The position numbers and the translations under genes are program-made. Below, in pieces: positions 43,258-52,619 of a stretch of 64,000 nucleotides of DNA. The stretch comes from Streptomyces musisoli (GTDB lineage: Bacteria; Actinomycetota; Actinomycetes; Streptomycetales; Streptomycetaceae): contig NZ_JAERRH010000001.1 in the NCBI RefSeq assembly GCF_016741855.1, positions 248,001-312,000 of the forward strand, written 5' to 3'. The notes under the pieces were generated by a model. That model was given only the letters and a program-made list of their open reading frames with translations, was not told where the DNA came from and did no database searches. The first letter of the stretch is position 1. Each line of letters begins with the position of its first letter.

Positions 43258-45388
43258 GGTGGCCGTAGACGATCGCCCGGGTGCCGGCGCGGGCGCACGC
43301 CTCGTCGGCCGCGGCCCGCGCCTCGGCCGCCTCCGCCGACCGGCCCGCCGCCTCCAGGGCCAGGGTGAGATTCGATCCGGTCAGCCCGGTCGCGTACCAG
43401 TTGTCGTACTCCCGCCGGATCCGCAGCGCCTCCTGGAGGGCGACGATCGCCTCGTCCGTCCGGCCCGCCGTGTACAGGGCCCAGCCGAGGCTGCTCAGGG
43501 AGTCGCCGTGGTAGATGCGGTCGTGGCCCCGGTGGAGTTCGCAGGCCAGTGCGAAGGCGGTGGCCGCCTCGGCGTGCTGTCCCCCGGCGTCCAGGGCCAG
43601 TCCGATGTTGTGCTGGGCCCGGCCCTCGTTCCACCGGTCGCCCAGTTCGCGGAACCGGCCGCGGGCCCTGGTGTGGGTGGTGAGTGCCAGGCCCGGATCG
43701 CCGGACCTGCGCTGGGCGAGCCCCAGGTTGTTCCAGGCCATGCCCTCGCCCGTCGGGTCGCCCACGCGGCGGAAGAGGTGTGCGGCACGCGTGAGCGGTT
43801 CGATGGCCTCGCCGGCGACTCCCCCGCGCGACAGGGCCGAGCCGAGCTGGTTGCAGACGGCGGCCTCGGCGCGCTCGTCGCCGAGCCGGCGGGCGAGGGG
43901 ACGCGCCGCGCGGCCGACCGCGATCCAGTCCTCGAAGAAGCGCCGCCAGCGCAGGTATCCGGCCAGGCTCAGGGCGAGGCCCACCCGCGCCCCGGGTTCG
44001 TCGTCCTCCGGCCACAGCACCGCCGCCACGAGATTGGCGTGCTCGCCGTCGAACCAGGCCAGTGCGGCCTCGCGGCGGCGGACGGCGTCGGGGGAGGGGT
44101 CGTGCACCGGGGAGGGCATGTGACGGTCGTACTCCGCGGCCTGCCGGCCGTAGTGCCGGCGCACGCGCGCCCGGGCCGTGCACGCCGCCGCGACCAGCTC
44201 CGGGTCCGTGGCGGCCCGGGCACAGGCATAGCTGCGGACGAGGCCGTGCAGGTGCCAGCGCTCCCGGCCCTCGTCACCCGGCTGGTCGCGGGTCACCAGG
44301 TGCGCGCACGCGAGGTCGTCGAGGACGTCGAGGGCCTCGGACGCGGGCAGTCCGGTGACCACCGCGGCCGTGTCCGTGTCGTAGTCCGCGCACGCGATCT
44401 GCGCCAGCAGGCACATGGCCCTCGCACGGCCGGCCGGCAGCCGGCGCATGGACGCCTCGAACACGGGCGCCAGCGCCAGCGGTCTGCCGTACTGGTCGAC
44501 CCCCGGGCTGCGCAGGGTTCCGGTCGGACGGTTCCCGGAGCGCAGCTCCTCCACCAGGGACGCGACGCGGCCCCGTGAGCGGTGGTGCCGCAGCAGCGCA
44601 GCGGCGATCTGGAGGGCGAGGGGCATGTGTCCGCACAGCACGGTCAGGTCACCGACCGAGTCCGCCTCCCGCTCCAGCCGGTCGTCCCCGTGCAGTGCCT
44701 CGGCGATGAGCGCCGAGCTGTCGCTCGGGCACAGCGGACCGAGCGACAGCTCCCGGACCGGCAGCGAGGGATGGGACTCCCGGGAGGTGAAGACGACGCG
44801 GTGGGCGCCGCTGCCGGGCAGCAGCGGCGGGAGCTGCCCGGGTTCGCGGACGTTGTCGAACAGCAGCAGCACCCGCCTGCCCTGGTCGGCGAGTGTGGCG
44901 AGGCGGCTGAGATACAGGGCGTGCTGGTCGACCTCCTCCGACGGCAGGTGGGCGCTGCCGACCCCGAGGGCGTACAGCAGGGAGGCGACGGCTCTGGCCG
45001 GGGACACCGCGGCGTCGTCGTAGCCGGCGAGGTCGAGGAAGAGGACGCCGCCGGAGAACCAGCCCGCGTCCCTGGCCTCATGGGCCGCGCGCAGCGCGAG
45101 TGCCGTCTTGCCGATGCCGCCGAGTCCGGTCACCGCCCACGGGCGGGCCGGTCCCGGGGCCGCGATGCCGTCGGGCGGGCGTAAGCCCCGTAAGAGCGCG
45201 GCCAGTTCGGCTTCCCTGCCGGTGAACCCGACCGGCGCGGCCGGCAGGGCGGACAGCACGTCCGGTCCGCCCCCCGGCTGCGGGTGGGGCACGCCGAAGG
45301 ACACCGGGCCGTAGAACCGCCCGTCGCGCAGGTCGACGTGATCGCCGTACCGGGGGCCGCCCGGGGACTCGCTCTGTGCTGTGTGCAC
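43250..45388 (-). CDS. NB-ARC/TPR STAND ATPase without DNA-binding domain
   Basis: This 712-residue signal-transduction ATPase begins with a short motif GDHVDLRDGRFYGPVSFG (about 15-32), seen before many actinobacterial NB-ARC proteins. The NB-ARC domain has Walker A TGLGGIGKT (87-95), LLLFDNV (Walker B) and GHMPLALQIAA. A winged-helix-like middle (about 330-400) and 5-6 tetratricopeptide repeats (about 490-700, NNLGLAQRRSGDPGLAL type) follow. It resembles AfsR minus the SARP domain. GTG 45388 has GGAGG five bases upstream. It could be a regulator or an immune-type sensor; there is no attached effector. Confidence 0.88.
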   Translation of the reverse strand: MHTAQSESPGGPRYGDHVDLRDGRFYGPVSFGVPHPQPGGGPDVLSALPAAPVGFTGREAELAALLRGLRPPDGIAAPGPARPWAVTGLGGIGKTALALRAAHEARDAGWFSGGVLFLDLAGYDDAAVSPARAVASLLYALGVGSAHLPSEEVDQHALYLSRLATLADQGRRVLLLFDNVREPGQLPPLLPGSGAHRVVFTSRESHPSLPVRELSLGPLCPSDSSALIAEALHGDDRLEREADSVGDLTVLCGHMPLALQIAAALLRHHRSRGRVASLVEELRSGNRPTGTLRSPGVDQYGRPLALAPVFEASMRRLPAGRARAMCLLAQIACADYDTDTAAVVTGLPASEALDVLDDLACAHLVTRDQPGDEGRERWHLHGLVRSYACARAATDPELVAAACTARARVRRHYGRQAAEYDRHMPSPVHDPSPDAVRRREAALAWFDGEHANLVAAVLWPEDDEPGARVGLALSLAGYLRWRRFFEDWIAVGRAARPLARRLGDERAEAAVCNQLGSALSRGGVAGEAIEPLTRAAHLFRRVGDPTGEGMAWNNLGLAQRRSGDPGLALTTHTRARGRFRELGDRWNEGRAQHNIGLALDAGGQHAEAATAFALACELHRGHDRIYHGDSLSSLGWALYTAGRTDEAIVALQEALRIRREYDNWYATGLTGSNLTLALEAAGRSAEAAEARAAADEACARAGTRAIVYGHHH

Positions 45389-45549
45389 CCGATCCTCCCC
45401 CAACCGGTGCCACGCAGGGCCTCTCCGCCGCTTCGAAGCCCCACACGTTAGGGCATACCGCGGCACCTCGACCGGTGTTCGGAGGATTCCGAGCCGCCGG
45501 CACGCCAGGCAGCTCGCGAGAACTACCCGAAAATCTCCGGCTCAGGTCA

Positions 45550-47190
45550 CTAGCGCTCCGTCACCTTGCCGGCCGCCACCTCCAGGCGCCGGGTCACGCG
45601 GATCGCGTCCAGCATGCGCCGGTCGTGGGTGACCAGCAGCAGGGTGCCCTCGTAGGTGTCGAGGGCCGATTCCAGCTGCTCGATGGCCGGCAGGTCCAGG
45701 TGGTTCGTCGGCTCGTCCAGGACGAGGAGGTTGACGCCCCGGCCCTGGAGCAGGGCGAGCGCGGCGCGGGTGCGTTCGCCCGGGGAGAGGGTCTCGGCGG
45801 GGCGCAGCACGTGCTCGGACTTCAGGCCGAACTTGGCCAGCAGGGTGCGGACCTCCACCGGTTCGGTGTCGGGGACGGCCGCGCAGAAGGCGTCGAGCAG
45901 GGTCTCGGGGCCGTGGAACAGCTTGCGGGCCTGGTCGACCTCGCCGACCAGGACACCCGAACCGAGCGCCGCGTGGCCGGAGTCGAGCGGGATCCGGCCC
46001 AGCAGCGCGCCGAGCAGGGTGGACTTCCCGGCGCCGTTGGCCCCCGTCACCGCGATCCGGTCCGCCCAGTCGACCTGGAGCGACACCGGGCCGAAGGTGA
46101 AGTCGCCGCGGCTCACCTCGGCGTCCCGCAGCGTCGCCACGACCGCGCCCGAGCGCGGGGCGGACGCGATCTCCATGCGCAGCTCCCACTCCTTGCGCGG
46201 CTCCTCGACCACGTCGAGGCGCTCGATCATGCGCTGGGTCTGCCGGGCCTTGGCGGCCTGCTTCTCGCTGGCCTCGCTGCGGAACTTGCGGCCGATCTTG
46301 TCGTTGTCACCGCCCGCCTTCCGGCGGGCGTTCTTCACGCCCTTGTCCATCCAGGACCGCTGCATCTGGGCGCGGTCCTGGAGGGCGGCCTTCTTGTCGG
46401 CGTACTCCTCGTAGTCGTCGCGGGCGTGCCGGCGGGCCACCTCGCGTTCCTCCAGGTAGGACCGGTAGCCGCCGCCGTAGAGGTTGATCTGACCCTGGGC
46501 CAGGTCGAGTTCGAGGACCTTGGTGACCGTGCGGGTGAGGAACTCGCGGTCGTGGCTGACGACGACGGTGCCGGCGCGCAGGCCGGTGACGAACCGTTCC
46601 AGACGTTCCAGGCCGTCCAGGTCCAGGTCGTTGGTGGGCTCGTCCAGGAGGAAGACGTCGTAGCGGGACAGCAGCAGGGAGGCGAGGCCGGCGCGGGCCG
46701 CCTGGCCGCCGGAGAGGGCGGTCATCGGCTGGTCCAGGTCCACCGCGAGGCCGAGGGAGTCGGCGACCTCCTCGGCGCGCTCCTCCAGGTCGGCGCCGCC
46801 GAGCCCCAGCCAGCGTTCCAGCGCGGTCGCGTAGGCGTCGTCGGCGCCGGGCGCGCCGTCCACCAGCGCCTGGGTGGCCTCGTCCATGACCCGCTGGGCC
46901 TCGGCCACACCGGTGCGGCGGGCCAGGAACTCCCGGACGGTCTCCCCCGGCCGGCGCTCCGGCTCCTGCGGCAGGTGGCCGACGGTGGCGGACGGCGGGG
47001 ACAGCCGCAGTCCGCCCTGCTCGGGCGGGGTGAGTCCGGCGAGCATCCGCAGCAGGGTCGACTTGCCCGCGCCGTTGGCGCCGACCAGCCCGATCACGTC
47101 GCCGGGCGCGACGACCAGGTCGAGCCCGGAGAACAGGGGGCGGTCGGCGTGCCCGGCGGCGAGGTTCTTGGCAACGAGGGTGGCAGTCAT
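45550..47190 (-). CDS. ABC-F family ATPase
   Basis: The 546-residue soluble protein has two ABC domains, each with Walker A GANGAGKST, LSGGQAARAGLA and LSPGERTRAALA signatures and Walker B LLDEPTNDLDL / VLDEPTNHLDL. A charged linker (about 235-320) of Lys/Arg-rich helix separates them, and no membrane segment is present. Family members act on ribosomes, in translation or in antibiotic resistance. A specific resistance role cannot be inferred. The ATG at 47190 has only AGGAT at long spacing. Confidence 0.92.
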   Translation of the reverse strand: MTATLVAKNLAAGHADRPLFSGLDLVVAPGDVIGLVGANGAGKSTLLRMLAGLTPPEQGGLRLSPPSATVGHLPQEPERRPGETVREFLARRTGVAEAQRVMDEATQALVDGAPGADDAYATALERWLGLGGADLEERAEEVADSLGLAVDLDQPMTALSGGQAARAGLASLLLSRYDVFLLDEPTNDLDLDGLERLERFVTGLRAGTVVVSHDREFLTRTVTKVLELDLAQGQINLYGGGYRSYLEEREVARRHARDDYEEYADKKAALQDRAQMQRSWMDKGVKNARRKAGGDNDKIGRKFRSEASEKQAAKARQTQRMIERLDVVEEPRKEWELRMEIASAPRSGAVVATLRDAEVSRGDFTFGPVSLQVDWADRIAVTGANGAGKSTLLGALLGRIPLDSGHAALGSGVLVGEVDQARKLFHGPETLLDAFCAAVPDTEPVEVRTLLAKFGLKSEHVLRPAETLSPGERTRAALALLQGRGVNLLVLDEPTNHLDLPAIEQLESALDTYEGTLLLVTHDRRMLDAIRVTRRLEVAAGKVTER

Positions 47191-47229
47191 CAGGACGCCG
47201 ATCCTAATGGCGGCACGCACACCCGACGG

Positions 47230-47600
47230 CAACGCTTCCCACGGACGACGGACACCGGGGGCGCGAGCCGTGGCGGGGCGGGGGCCGGCTGGGCGGGCGG
47301 GGCCGGCTGGGCAGGCGGGGCGGGGTTCGGCGGGGCGGGCTGGGCGGGCGCGGCGCGGGCGGCTGGGCAAGCGCGGTGGGGGTGGGGGTGGGGCCGGGCC
47401 GGCGGGGACGGGCCAGGTCAGGCGGGCGAGGCCGGGCGGCGGGGCCGGCCGGGCGAGCAAGCGAGGGCACGTGCGCCAGGCGGGGCCGGCCGGGCGAGTA
47501 GGCGAGGGCGTGTGGGCCGGGCGGGGTCGGCCGGGCGGGCGGGCGAGGGCGTGTGGGCCGGGCGTGGGCGGGCGAGGGTGGGTGGGCGGCGCCTATCGTC
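47230..47600. repeat. G-rich tandem repeats and G-quadruplex motif between divergent genes
   Basis: The 415-bp divergent gap is almost pure G/C. Three consecutive 41-bp units (47439-47479, 47480-47520, 47521-47561) plus a partial fourth share gcggggccggccgggcgag. A shorter 17-bp-type pattern fills 47280-47370. G-runs of 5, 5, 4 and 3 separated by T, T and CC (47378-47398) form a canonical quadruplex motif on the plus strand. Confidence 0.85.
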
Positions 47601-47605
47601 CTGGC

Positions 47606-48544
47606 ATGGATGGTGAGCCGAGTGACGAAGTGATCGTGGTCGGTGGCGGGATCGCCGGGCTGACGTCGGCCGTGCTGCTGGCCGAGTCCGGGCGGCGGGT
47701 GCGGGTGTGGGCGCGGGAGCCGGGCGAGCGTACGACCTCCGCGGTCGCGGGCGGCCTGTGGTGGCCGTACCGCATCGAGCCGGAGCCGCTGGTCGGTGCG
47801 TGGGCGCTGGAGTCCCTCGGGGTGTACGAGGAGCTGGCGGCCCGTCCTGAGGAGACGGGGGTGCGCCTTGTCGAGGGTATCCACCACGGGGCCCGGCTGG
47901 ACGAGCTGGGGGCCTGGGCGGGCCGGGTGCCGGGGCTGCGGGCGGTGGCCGGGGGGCTGGCGGCACGGCTGCCGGTGATCGACATGCCGGCGCATCTGGC
48001 GTGGCTGCGGCGGCGGCTGCTGCGGGCGGGCGGCACGGTGGAGATCCGTGAGGTGACCGACCTGGCCGCCGTGCCGGCCGCCGTGGTGGTCAACTGCACC
48101 GGGCTGGGCGCCCGTTCGCTGGTGCCGGACCCGGCGGTGCGTCCCGTGCGCGGGCAGCTGGTCGTGGTGGAGAACCCGGGTGTCACCGGCTGGTTCACCT
48201 CCGTCGACCACTCCTCGGCCGACTCCACCTACTTCATTCCGCAGCCGGACGGTCTGCTGCTGGGGGGCACGGCCGAGGAGGACGACTGGTCCCTGGAGCC
48301 GGACCCGGCGACCGCCGCGGCGATCGTCGCCCGGTGCGCGGCCGTCCGGCCGGAGATCGCCGGGGCCCGGGTGCTCACGCACCGGGTGGGCCTGCGGCCC
48401 GCCCGGGAGGCGGTCCGCCTGGAACGGCAGCCCCTGCCCGACGGACGCGCACTGGTCCACAACTACGGCCACGGCGGGGCCGGCATCACGGTCGCCTGGG
48501 GCTGCGCACGGCAGACGACCGCCTTGGCGTCCCCGCCGACCTGA
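47606..48544 (+). CDS. D-amino-acid-oxidase-like FAD oxidoreductase
   Basis: The 312-residue protein has the FAD motif VIVVGGGIAGLTSAVLLAES near residue 10, GGLWWPYRIEP and STYFIPQPDGLLLGGT in the middle, and HNYGHGGAGITVAWGCA at the C-terminus, the D-amino acid oxidase signature. It should oxidise a D-amino acid or related amine to the imino acid with H2O2. TATCGT (47594-47599) lies six bases before the ATG without a ribosome site, so it may be leaderless. The GC-repeat region lies directly upstream. Confidence 0.9.
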   Translation: MDGEPSDEVIVVGGGIAGLTSAVLLAESGRRVRVWAREPGERTTSAVAGGLWWPYRIEPEPLVGAWALESLGVYEELAARPEETGVRLVEGIHHGARLDELGAWAGRVPGLRAVAGGLAARLPVIDMPAHLAWLRRRLLRAGGTVEIREVTDLAAVPAAVVVNCTGLGARSLVPDPAVRPVRGQLVVVENPGVTGWFTSVDHSSADSTYFIPQPDGLLLGGTAEEDDWSLEPDPATAAAIVARCAAVRPEIAGARVLTHRVGLRPAREAVRLERQPLPDGRALVHNYGHGGAGITVAWGCARQTTALASPPT

Positions 48545-48549
48545 GCAAC

Positions 48550-48605
48550 CAGCGCCCCGAAGGGGCGCGGGGAACTGCGCGACCAACCCACCACAACCCG
48601 CAGCC
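48550..48605. repeat. Dispersed Streptomyces hairpin repeat element
   Basis: GCGCCCC-GAA-GGGGCGC (48552-48568) followed by GGGGAACTGCGCGACCA and CCACAACCCGCAGCC is a short element I remember as very frequent between Streptomyces genes. The 7-bp perfect stem could act as a terminator for the DAO-like gene, five bases after its stop. Confidence 0.65.
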
Positions 48606-48680
48606 GGACACCCCCGCCCGAGCCCCGCAGCCCGACACCACGACTGGTCGCCCCGGACCCATGACGCGGGCCCGAGGCCA

Positions 48681-48807
48681 TGGCCGGAGTGTCACGCCGC
48701 CGAGATGTCAGGGCGCCGCGGTGCCAGCGCACTGGAGTCCAGCCCGCCGAAGTCCCAGCGCGCCGAAGTCCCAGCGCGTCGGGGTGTCACGGCGTCGGGA
48801 CGTGGCG
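48681..48807. repeat. Eight degenerate 16-bp repeats covering the CocE-type gene stop
   Basis: Units of 15-16 bp with pattern cgccgaagtcccagcg run from 48681 to 48807. Units 5 and 6 (48744-48775) are nearly identical. The stop codon of the convergent peptidase gene (48787-48789) lies in unit 7, and the last codons lie in unit 8. Confidence 0.78.
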
Positions 48808-50733
48808 GTCCGGGTGGGGTGCGTGGACGCCTTTCAGGACCGTCGGCGCCGGTGCGGCGCCCCCGCCGGACGTGGCCCGGTCGAACGCCGCCGCACCGCC
48901 CACCAACGGCACCTTCGCCGCCGTACGGGACAGGTCCACCGTGAGCGTAGGGCGGGTGGACGGCGGGTCGATGAGGTCCTTGTCGGTCCCGGCGACGATC
49001 AGCGCCAGGCGGTGCCCCGCGGGCACGACGTGGTCGGTGGCCGCGAGGTGCAGGGTCATCGTGTAGGACCTGCCCGGCGTGAGCGGCACGCCCTCGGCCG
49101 CCGATCCGTAGTGGCCGAGGTCGGCCCAGCCACGGCTGACCACGGTGTAGTCGACGGCGGCCGTCTTCGCCCTGGTCGCCTTGAAGCAGGCGCTGTCCCC
49201 GGCCGTGCTCTCGCCCCAGCAGTTACGCCGGGGAAGGGTGGCGATGCCCTCGGCGCTGTCGGCGTAGTCACGGATGGTGTCGGGGCCGACGTCGACCAGC
49301 ACGGCGGACAGGTGGGCGGACGCGGTGGTCGGCGTCGCGGTGACCGTCACCTCGGCGGAGCCGGCCAGCCGCAGGCCGTGGGTGAGGGGCTCGGTGAGGA
49401 AGCCCGCCTTCTCGGGCGTCGGCGTGGTGAGGTGCGCGGCCCAGTCGGTCTCGCTCAGCGCCGGGTCGTCCGTGAAGGTCTCGGTGCCGGCGGCCCGACG
49501 GGGACCGAGGGTGCCGACGCCCGCCCTGCTGCCGGCGGCCGGGTGCAGGACGGTGGTGCGGGTGCCGTGCGGAGGCCAGGCGGCGGAGGTGACCCACTGG
49601 TCGGGGTGGCGTTCGACGTCGGCCATGGGCTCGCGGTCGATGCCGTTGTCGTAGCCGAGGAGTTCGTGGTCGAACCAGCGGTGCAGCGTGTCGACCCAGG
49701 CGCCGCGGCGGTAGTCGAAGGGGTCGACGTGACCGGTCTGGGACAGCCAGATCTTGCGCTCGACACCGTGCCGGGCGAGGGCGTCCCACCACTGGCCGAA
49801 GTGCTTGGTGCGGACGTTGAGGTCCTGCATGCCGTGCACCAGGAACACGCTGGCGCGCACCTTGGCCGCGTCCTCGACGTAGTTCCGCTCGGTCCACAGC
49901 GAGGTCCAGTCGCCGCTGCGCGGGCTGCCGTCGGCGAGCCTGCGCCGGACGTCCGCGCAGTGGGCCTGCGCGTCGGCGCTCTCGACGTAGCCGGCCAGTT
50001 CGTCGGGGCCGCCGTCGTAGAGCGGGGCGCCCTGGGCGAAGTAGTAGTCGTACCAGGAGGAGATGGCGCTGATCGGGACGATGGTCTTCAGGCCCTTGAC
50101 GCCCGTGGCGGCGACGCCGTTGGCGATGGTGCCGTCCCAGCTCTTGCCGATCATGCCGGTTCTGCCGTTGGTCCAGCCGGCCTTCACCGGGGTGCCGCCC
50201 GTGCGGCTGCTGTATGCCCGGGCGCGGCCGTTCAGCCAGTCGATCACGGCCTTCGCGGAGAGGATGTCCGAACGGCCGCCGACGTCGACGCAGCCCTCGG
50301 AGCGGTTGGTGCCGGCGAGGTCGACGCCGACGAAGGCGTAGCCGCGGGGCACGAAGTAGTTGTCGTAGAACAGCGGCATCTGGACCACGTGGCCCTGTGC
50401 GTCGTACGTCTTGCGCTGGCTCTCGTTGCCGCGTCCGCAGCAGGAGTAGTACGGGCTGGCGTCCATGACGACCGGCACCTTGCGGCCCTGCCGGGCCGGT
50501 TCGGAGGGCCGGACGATGTCGGCGGCGACACGGTCACCTCTGCCGTCACCGTCCTCGTCGAGGCCCGTGTCCACCCAGACGGACTCGCGGATGGCGTGGG
50601 CGTAGGAGTAGACGGGCCGGCTCTCCCGGGGGGCGGCCTGGGCGGTGGCCGGGGCGAGGAACGCGGCGATCAGGGTGGCGACGACCGCGGCCGCCGGCGT
50701 TCGCCAGAGCGTCATGCGCGTGCGATTCGGCAT
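48787..50733 (-). CDS. Secreted CocE/NonD-type X-Pro dipeptidyl-peptidase family hydrolase
   Basis: The 648-residue protein has a signal peptide (TPAAAVVATLIAAFLAPATAQA, cleavage about residue 38). An alpha/beta-hydrolase domain has nucleophile GKSWDG, then a catalytic Asp region and SQTGHVDPFDYR with the His. A C-terminal jelly-roll domain of about 200 residues is typical of PepX/CocE. Likely substrates are Xaa-Pro peptides or esters outside the cell. ATG 50733 is used; 50715 is an alternative. Confidence 0.92.
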   Translation of the reverse strand: MPNRTRMTLWRTPAAAVVATLIAAFLAPATAQAAPRESRPVYSYAHAIRESVWVDTGLDEDGDGRGDRVAADIVRPSEPARQGRKVPVVMDASPYYSCCGRGNESQRKTYDAQGHVVQMPLFYDNYFVPRGYAFVGVDLAGTNRSEGCVDVGGRSDILSAKAVIDWLNGRARAYSSRTGGTPVKAGWTNGRTGMIGKSWDGTIANGVAATGVKGLKTIVPISAISSWYDYYFAQGAPLYDGGPDELAGYVESADAQAHCADVRRRLADGSPRSGDWTSLWTERNYVEDAAKVRASVFLVHGMQDLNVRTKHFGQWWDALARHGVERKIWLSQTGHVDPFDYRRGAWVDTLHRWFDHELLGYDNGIDREPMADVERHPDQWVTSAAWPPHGTRTTVLHPAAGSRAGVGTLGPRRAAGTETFTDDPALSETDWAAHLTTPTPEKAGFLTEPLTHGLRLAGSAEVTVTATPTTASAHLSAVLVDVGPDTIRDYADSAEGIATLPRRNCWGESTAGDSACFKATRAKTAAVDYTVVSRGWADLGHYGSAAEGVPLTPGRSYTMTLHLAATDHVVPAGHRLALIVAGTDKDLIDPPSTRPTLTVDLSRTAAKVPLVGGAAAFDRATSGGGAAPAPTVLKGVHAPHPDRHVPTP

Positions 50734-50913
50734 GCGCGGACGGTACTCCGGGCAACTCTCGTGCAGAAGAGGGCTTTCGGGTGCTCGTGACGGCTGAATG
50801 GCGATCGTGTGACAGGAGGTGCCATGGACAGGCCCGAGGCCACCGGGACTGAATAGGCTCGTCGAACACAATTCTGGCGAACGGACTTTCAGTCCCGACG
50901 ACTTGGAGCTGAC

Positions 50914-52401
50914 GTGCACCGCAGAATCATCGCGCCGGGCGCACTGGCGGCGGCCTCCCTCCTGCTGGCGATCCCGGCATCGGCCGCGAGCCACTCCCCC
51001 GGCGCGCCGGGCATCGGCGACCCCTACCACCCGAACTACGGCAACGGCGGCTACGACGTCTCCCACTACGACCTGAGGCTTCAGTACCAGCCGAAGACGG
51101 ACGAGTTGCGGGGCACGGCGACGATCCTGGCGAGGACCACCCAGGACCTGTCCAGCTTCGACCTGGACTTCCTGCTGGACGTGAGCGAGGTGCGGGTCAA
51201 CGGCGCCAAGGCGTCCTTCGCGACGTCCGGCCAGCACGAACTGGTCGTCACTCCCAAGACGCCGCTGGACAAGGGCACGCCGGTCACGGTCGTGGTCCGC
51301 TACAGCGGGGTGCCGTCGACGAAGAGCGCCTACGGCTTCTCCACCTGGCACCGCACGCCGGACGGCGCGGTGGCCGCCGACGAACCCGAGGCGGCCTGGT
51401 GGTGGTTCCCGAGCAACGACCACCCGAGCGACAAGGCCACCTACGACGTGTCGGTGTCCGTGCCGGACGGCACCCAGGCCATCTCCAACGGCACCCTCCA
51501 GTCCACCAGTTCGAAGCTGGGCTGGACCCGCTACACCTGGCGTCAGAACAAGCCGCAGGCCACCTATCTGGCCACGCTCGCGCTCGGCAGGTTCGACATC
51601 ACCACCGGCACCTCCGACGGCGGGGTGCCCGTCATCAACGCCTACAGCAAGGACCTGGGCGACAACGACGGGGCCGCGCGGGCCAGCGTGGAGCGCACCG
51701 GGGAGCTGGTGGACTGGCTGAGCGGCTACTTCGGGCCGTATCCGTTCGCCTCCGCGGGCGGTTATGTCCCGAACACCACCACCGGATACGCGCTGGAGAC
51801 GCAGACCCGCGTCTACTACAGCCCGAAGCAGTTCGCGAACGGCTCCAACCCATCCGTGGTCGTGCACGAGCTGGCCCACCAGTGGTACGGCGACGACGTG
51901 TCGCTGAAGCGCTGGAAGGACATCTGGATCAACGAGGGCTTCGCCCGGTACGCGCAGTGGCTGTGGTCCGAGCACGAGGGCGAGGGCACCGCGCAGGAAC
52001 TCGCCGACTACGTGTACGCCTCGCATCCGGCGGACGACGCGTTCTGGACGGTGGCGCCCGGCGACCCGGGTGCGGACAACCAGTTCGACGCCGCCGTGTA
52101 CGACCGGGGTGCCGCCGCCATCCAGGCGCTGCGCAACGCGATCGGTGACGACGCGTTCTTCAGGATCCTGAAGGGCTGGCCGCAGCGGCACGCCTACTCG
52201 AACGCCTCGGTGGCCGACTTCGTGAAGTACGCCGAGCAGGTGTCGGGCAAGCCGCTGTCGGCGCTGTTCGACACCTGGCTGTTCGAGCCGGCGAAGCCGG
52301 CCGCGTCCTCGGCCCGCGCCCTGGTGAAGGCCGGAGCGACGGCGGCGCAGCCGAAGTCGTGGAAGAAGATCGAGGCGACGAACGACGTGCACGGGCACTG
52401 A
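50914..52401 (+). CDS. Secreted M1-family zinc metallopeptidase
   Basis: The 495-residue aminopeptidase-like enzyme has a signal peptide ending IPASAAS (about residue 25). An N-terminal beta domain precedes the zinc site HELAHQW with the third ligand in NEGFARY 18 residues later, and a Tyr-containing TRVYYSP loop. The C-terminal helical domain is shortened compared with full aminopeptidase N. GTG 50914 has GGAG six bases upstream. It is divergent from the CocE-type peptidase with 180 bp between starts; both act outside the cell on peptides and may share regulation. Confidence 0.94.
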   Translation: MHRRIIAPGALAAASLLLAIPASAASHSPGAPGIGDPYHPNYGNGGYDVSHYDLRLQYQPKTDELRGTATILARTTQDLSSFDLDFLLDVSEVRVNGAKASFATSGQHELVVTPKTPLDKGTPVTVVVRYSGVPSTKSAYGFSTWHRTPDGAVAADEPEAAWWWFPSNDHPSDKATYDVSVSVPDGTQAISNGTLQSTSSKLGWTRYTWRQNKPQATYLATLALGRFDITTGTSDGGVPVINAYSKDLGDNDGAARASVERTGELVDWLSGYFGPYPFASAGGYVPNTTTGYALETQTRVYYSPKQFANGSNPSVVVHELAHQWYGDDVSLKRWKDIWINEGFARYAQWLWSEHEGEGTAQELADYVYASHPADDAFWTVAPGDPGADNQFDAAVYDRGAAAIQALRNAIGDDAFFRILKGWPQRHAYSNASVADFVKYAEQVSGKPLSALFDTWLFEPAKPAASSARALVKAGATAAQPKSWKKIEATNDVHGH

Positions 52402-52456
52402 CGCCGCACGGCGCGCCCGCCCCTGGACCGCGGGTGACCGCGCTCACCGGGTGGCC

Positions 52457-52535
52457 GGGCGCGCCGTTTCCCGGCCCCCGGCACGCCACACCCCCCGGGC
52501 GCGCCGTTCCCCAGCCCCGGCACGCCACACCCCCC
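52457..52535. repeat. Two 39-40-bp tandem units between convergent genes
   Basis: Copies 52457-52496 and 52497-52535 differ by a few bases; a third begins at 52536. They share gggcgcgccgtt and ggcacgccacacccccc. They lie between the M1 peptidase stop and the permease stop. Confidence 0.8.
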
Positions 52536-52619
52536 GGGCGCGCGTCGGCCGGCGCTCGGGGGGGGTGTGCCAGGTGATCTCGCCGGTGGCGCCATGGGCG
52601 GCACCGGCGAGGACGAGCC

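Noticed and set aside
43031..44578. 515-codon plus-strand frame opposite the NB-ARC gene
   Set aside because: The minus-strand product has Walker and TPR motifs; the plus frame starts inside repeats and has no domain.
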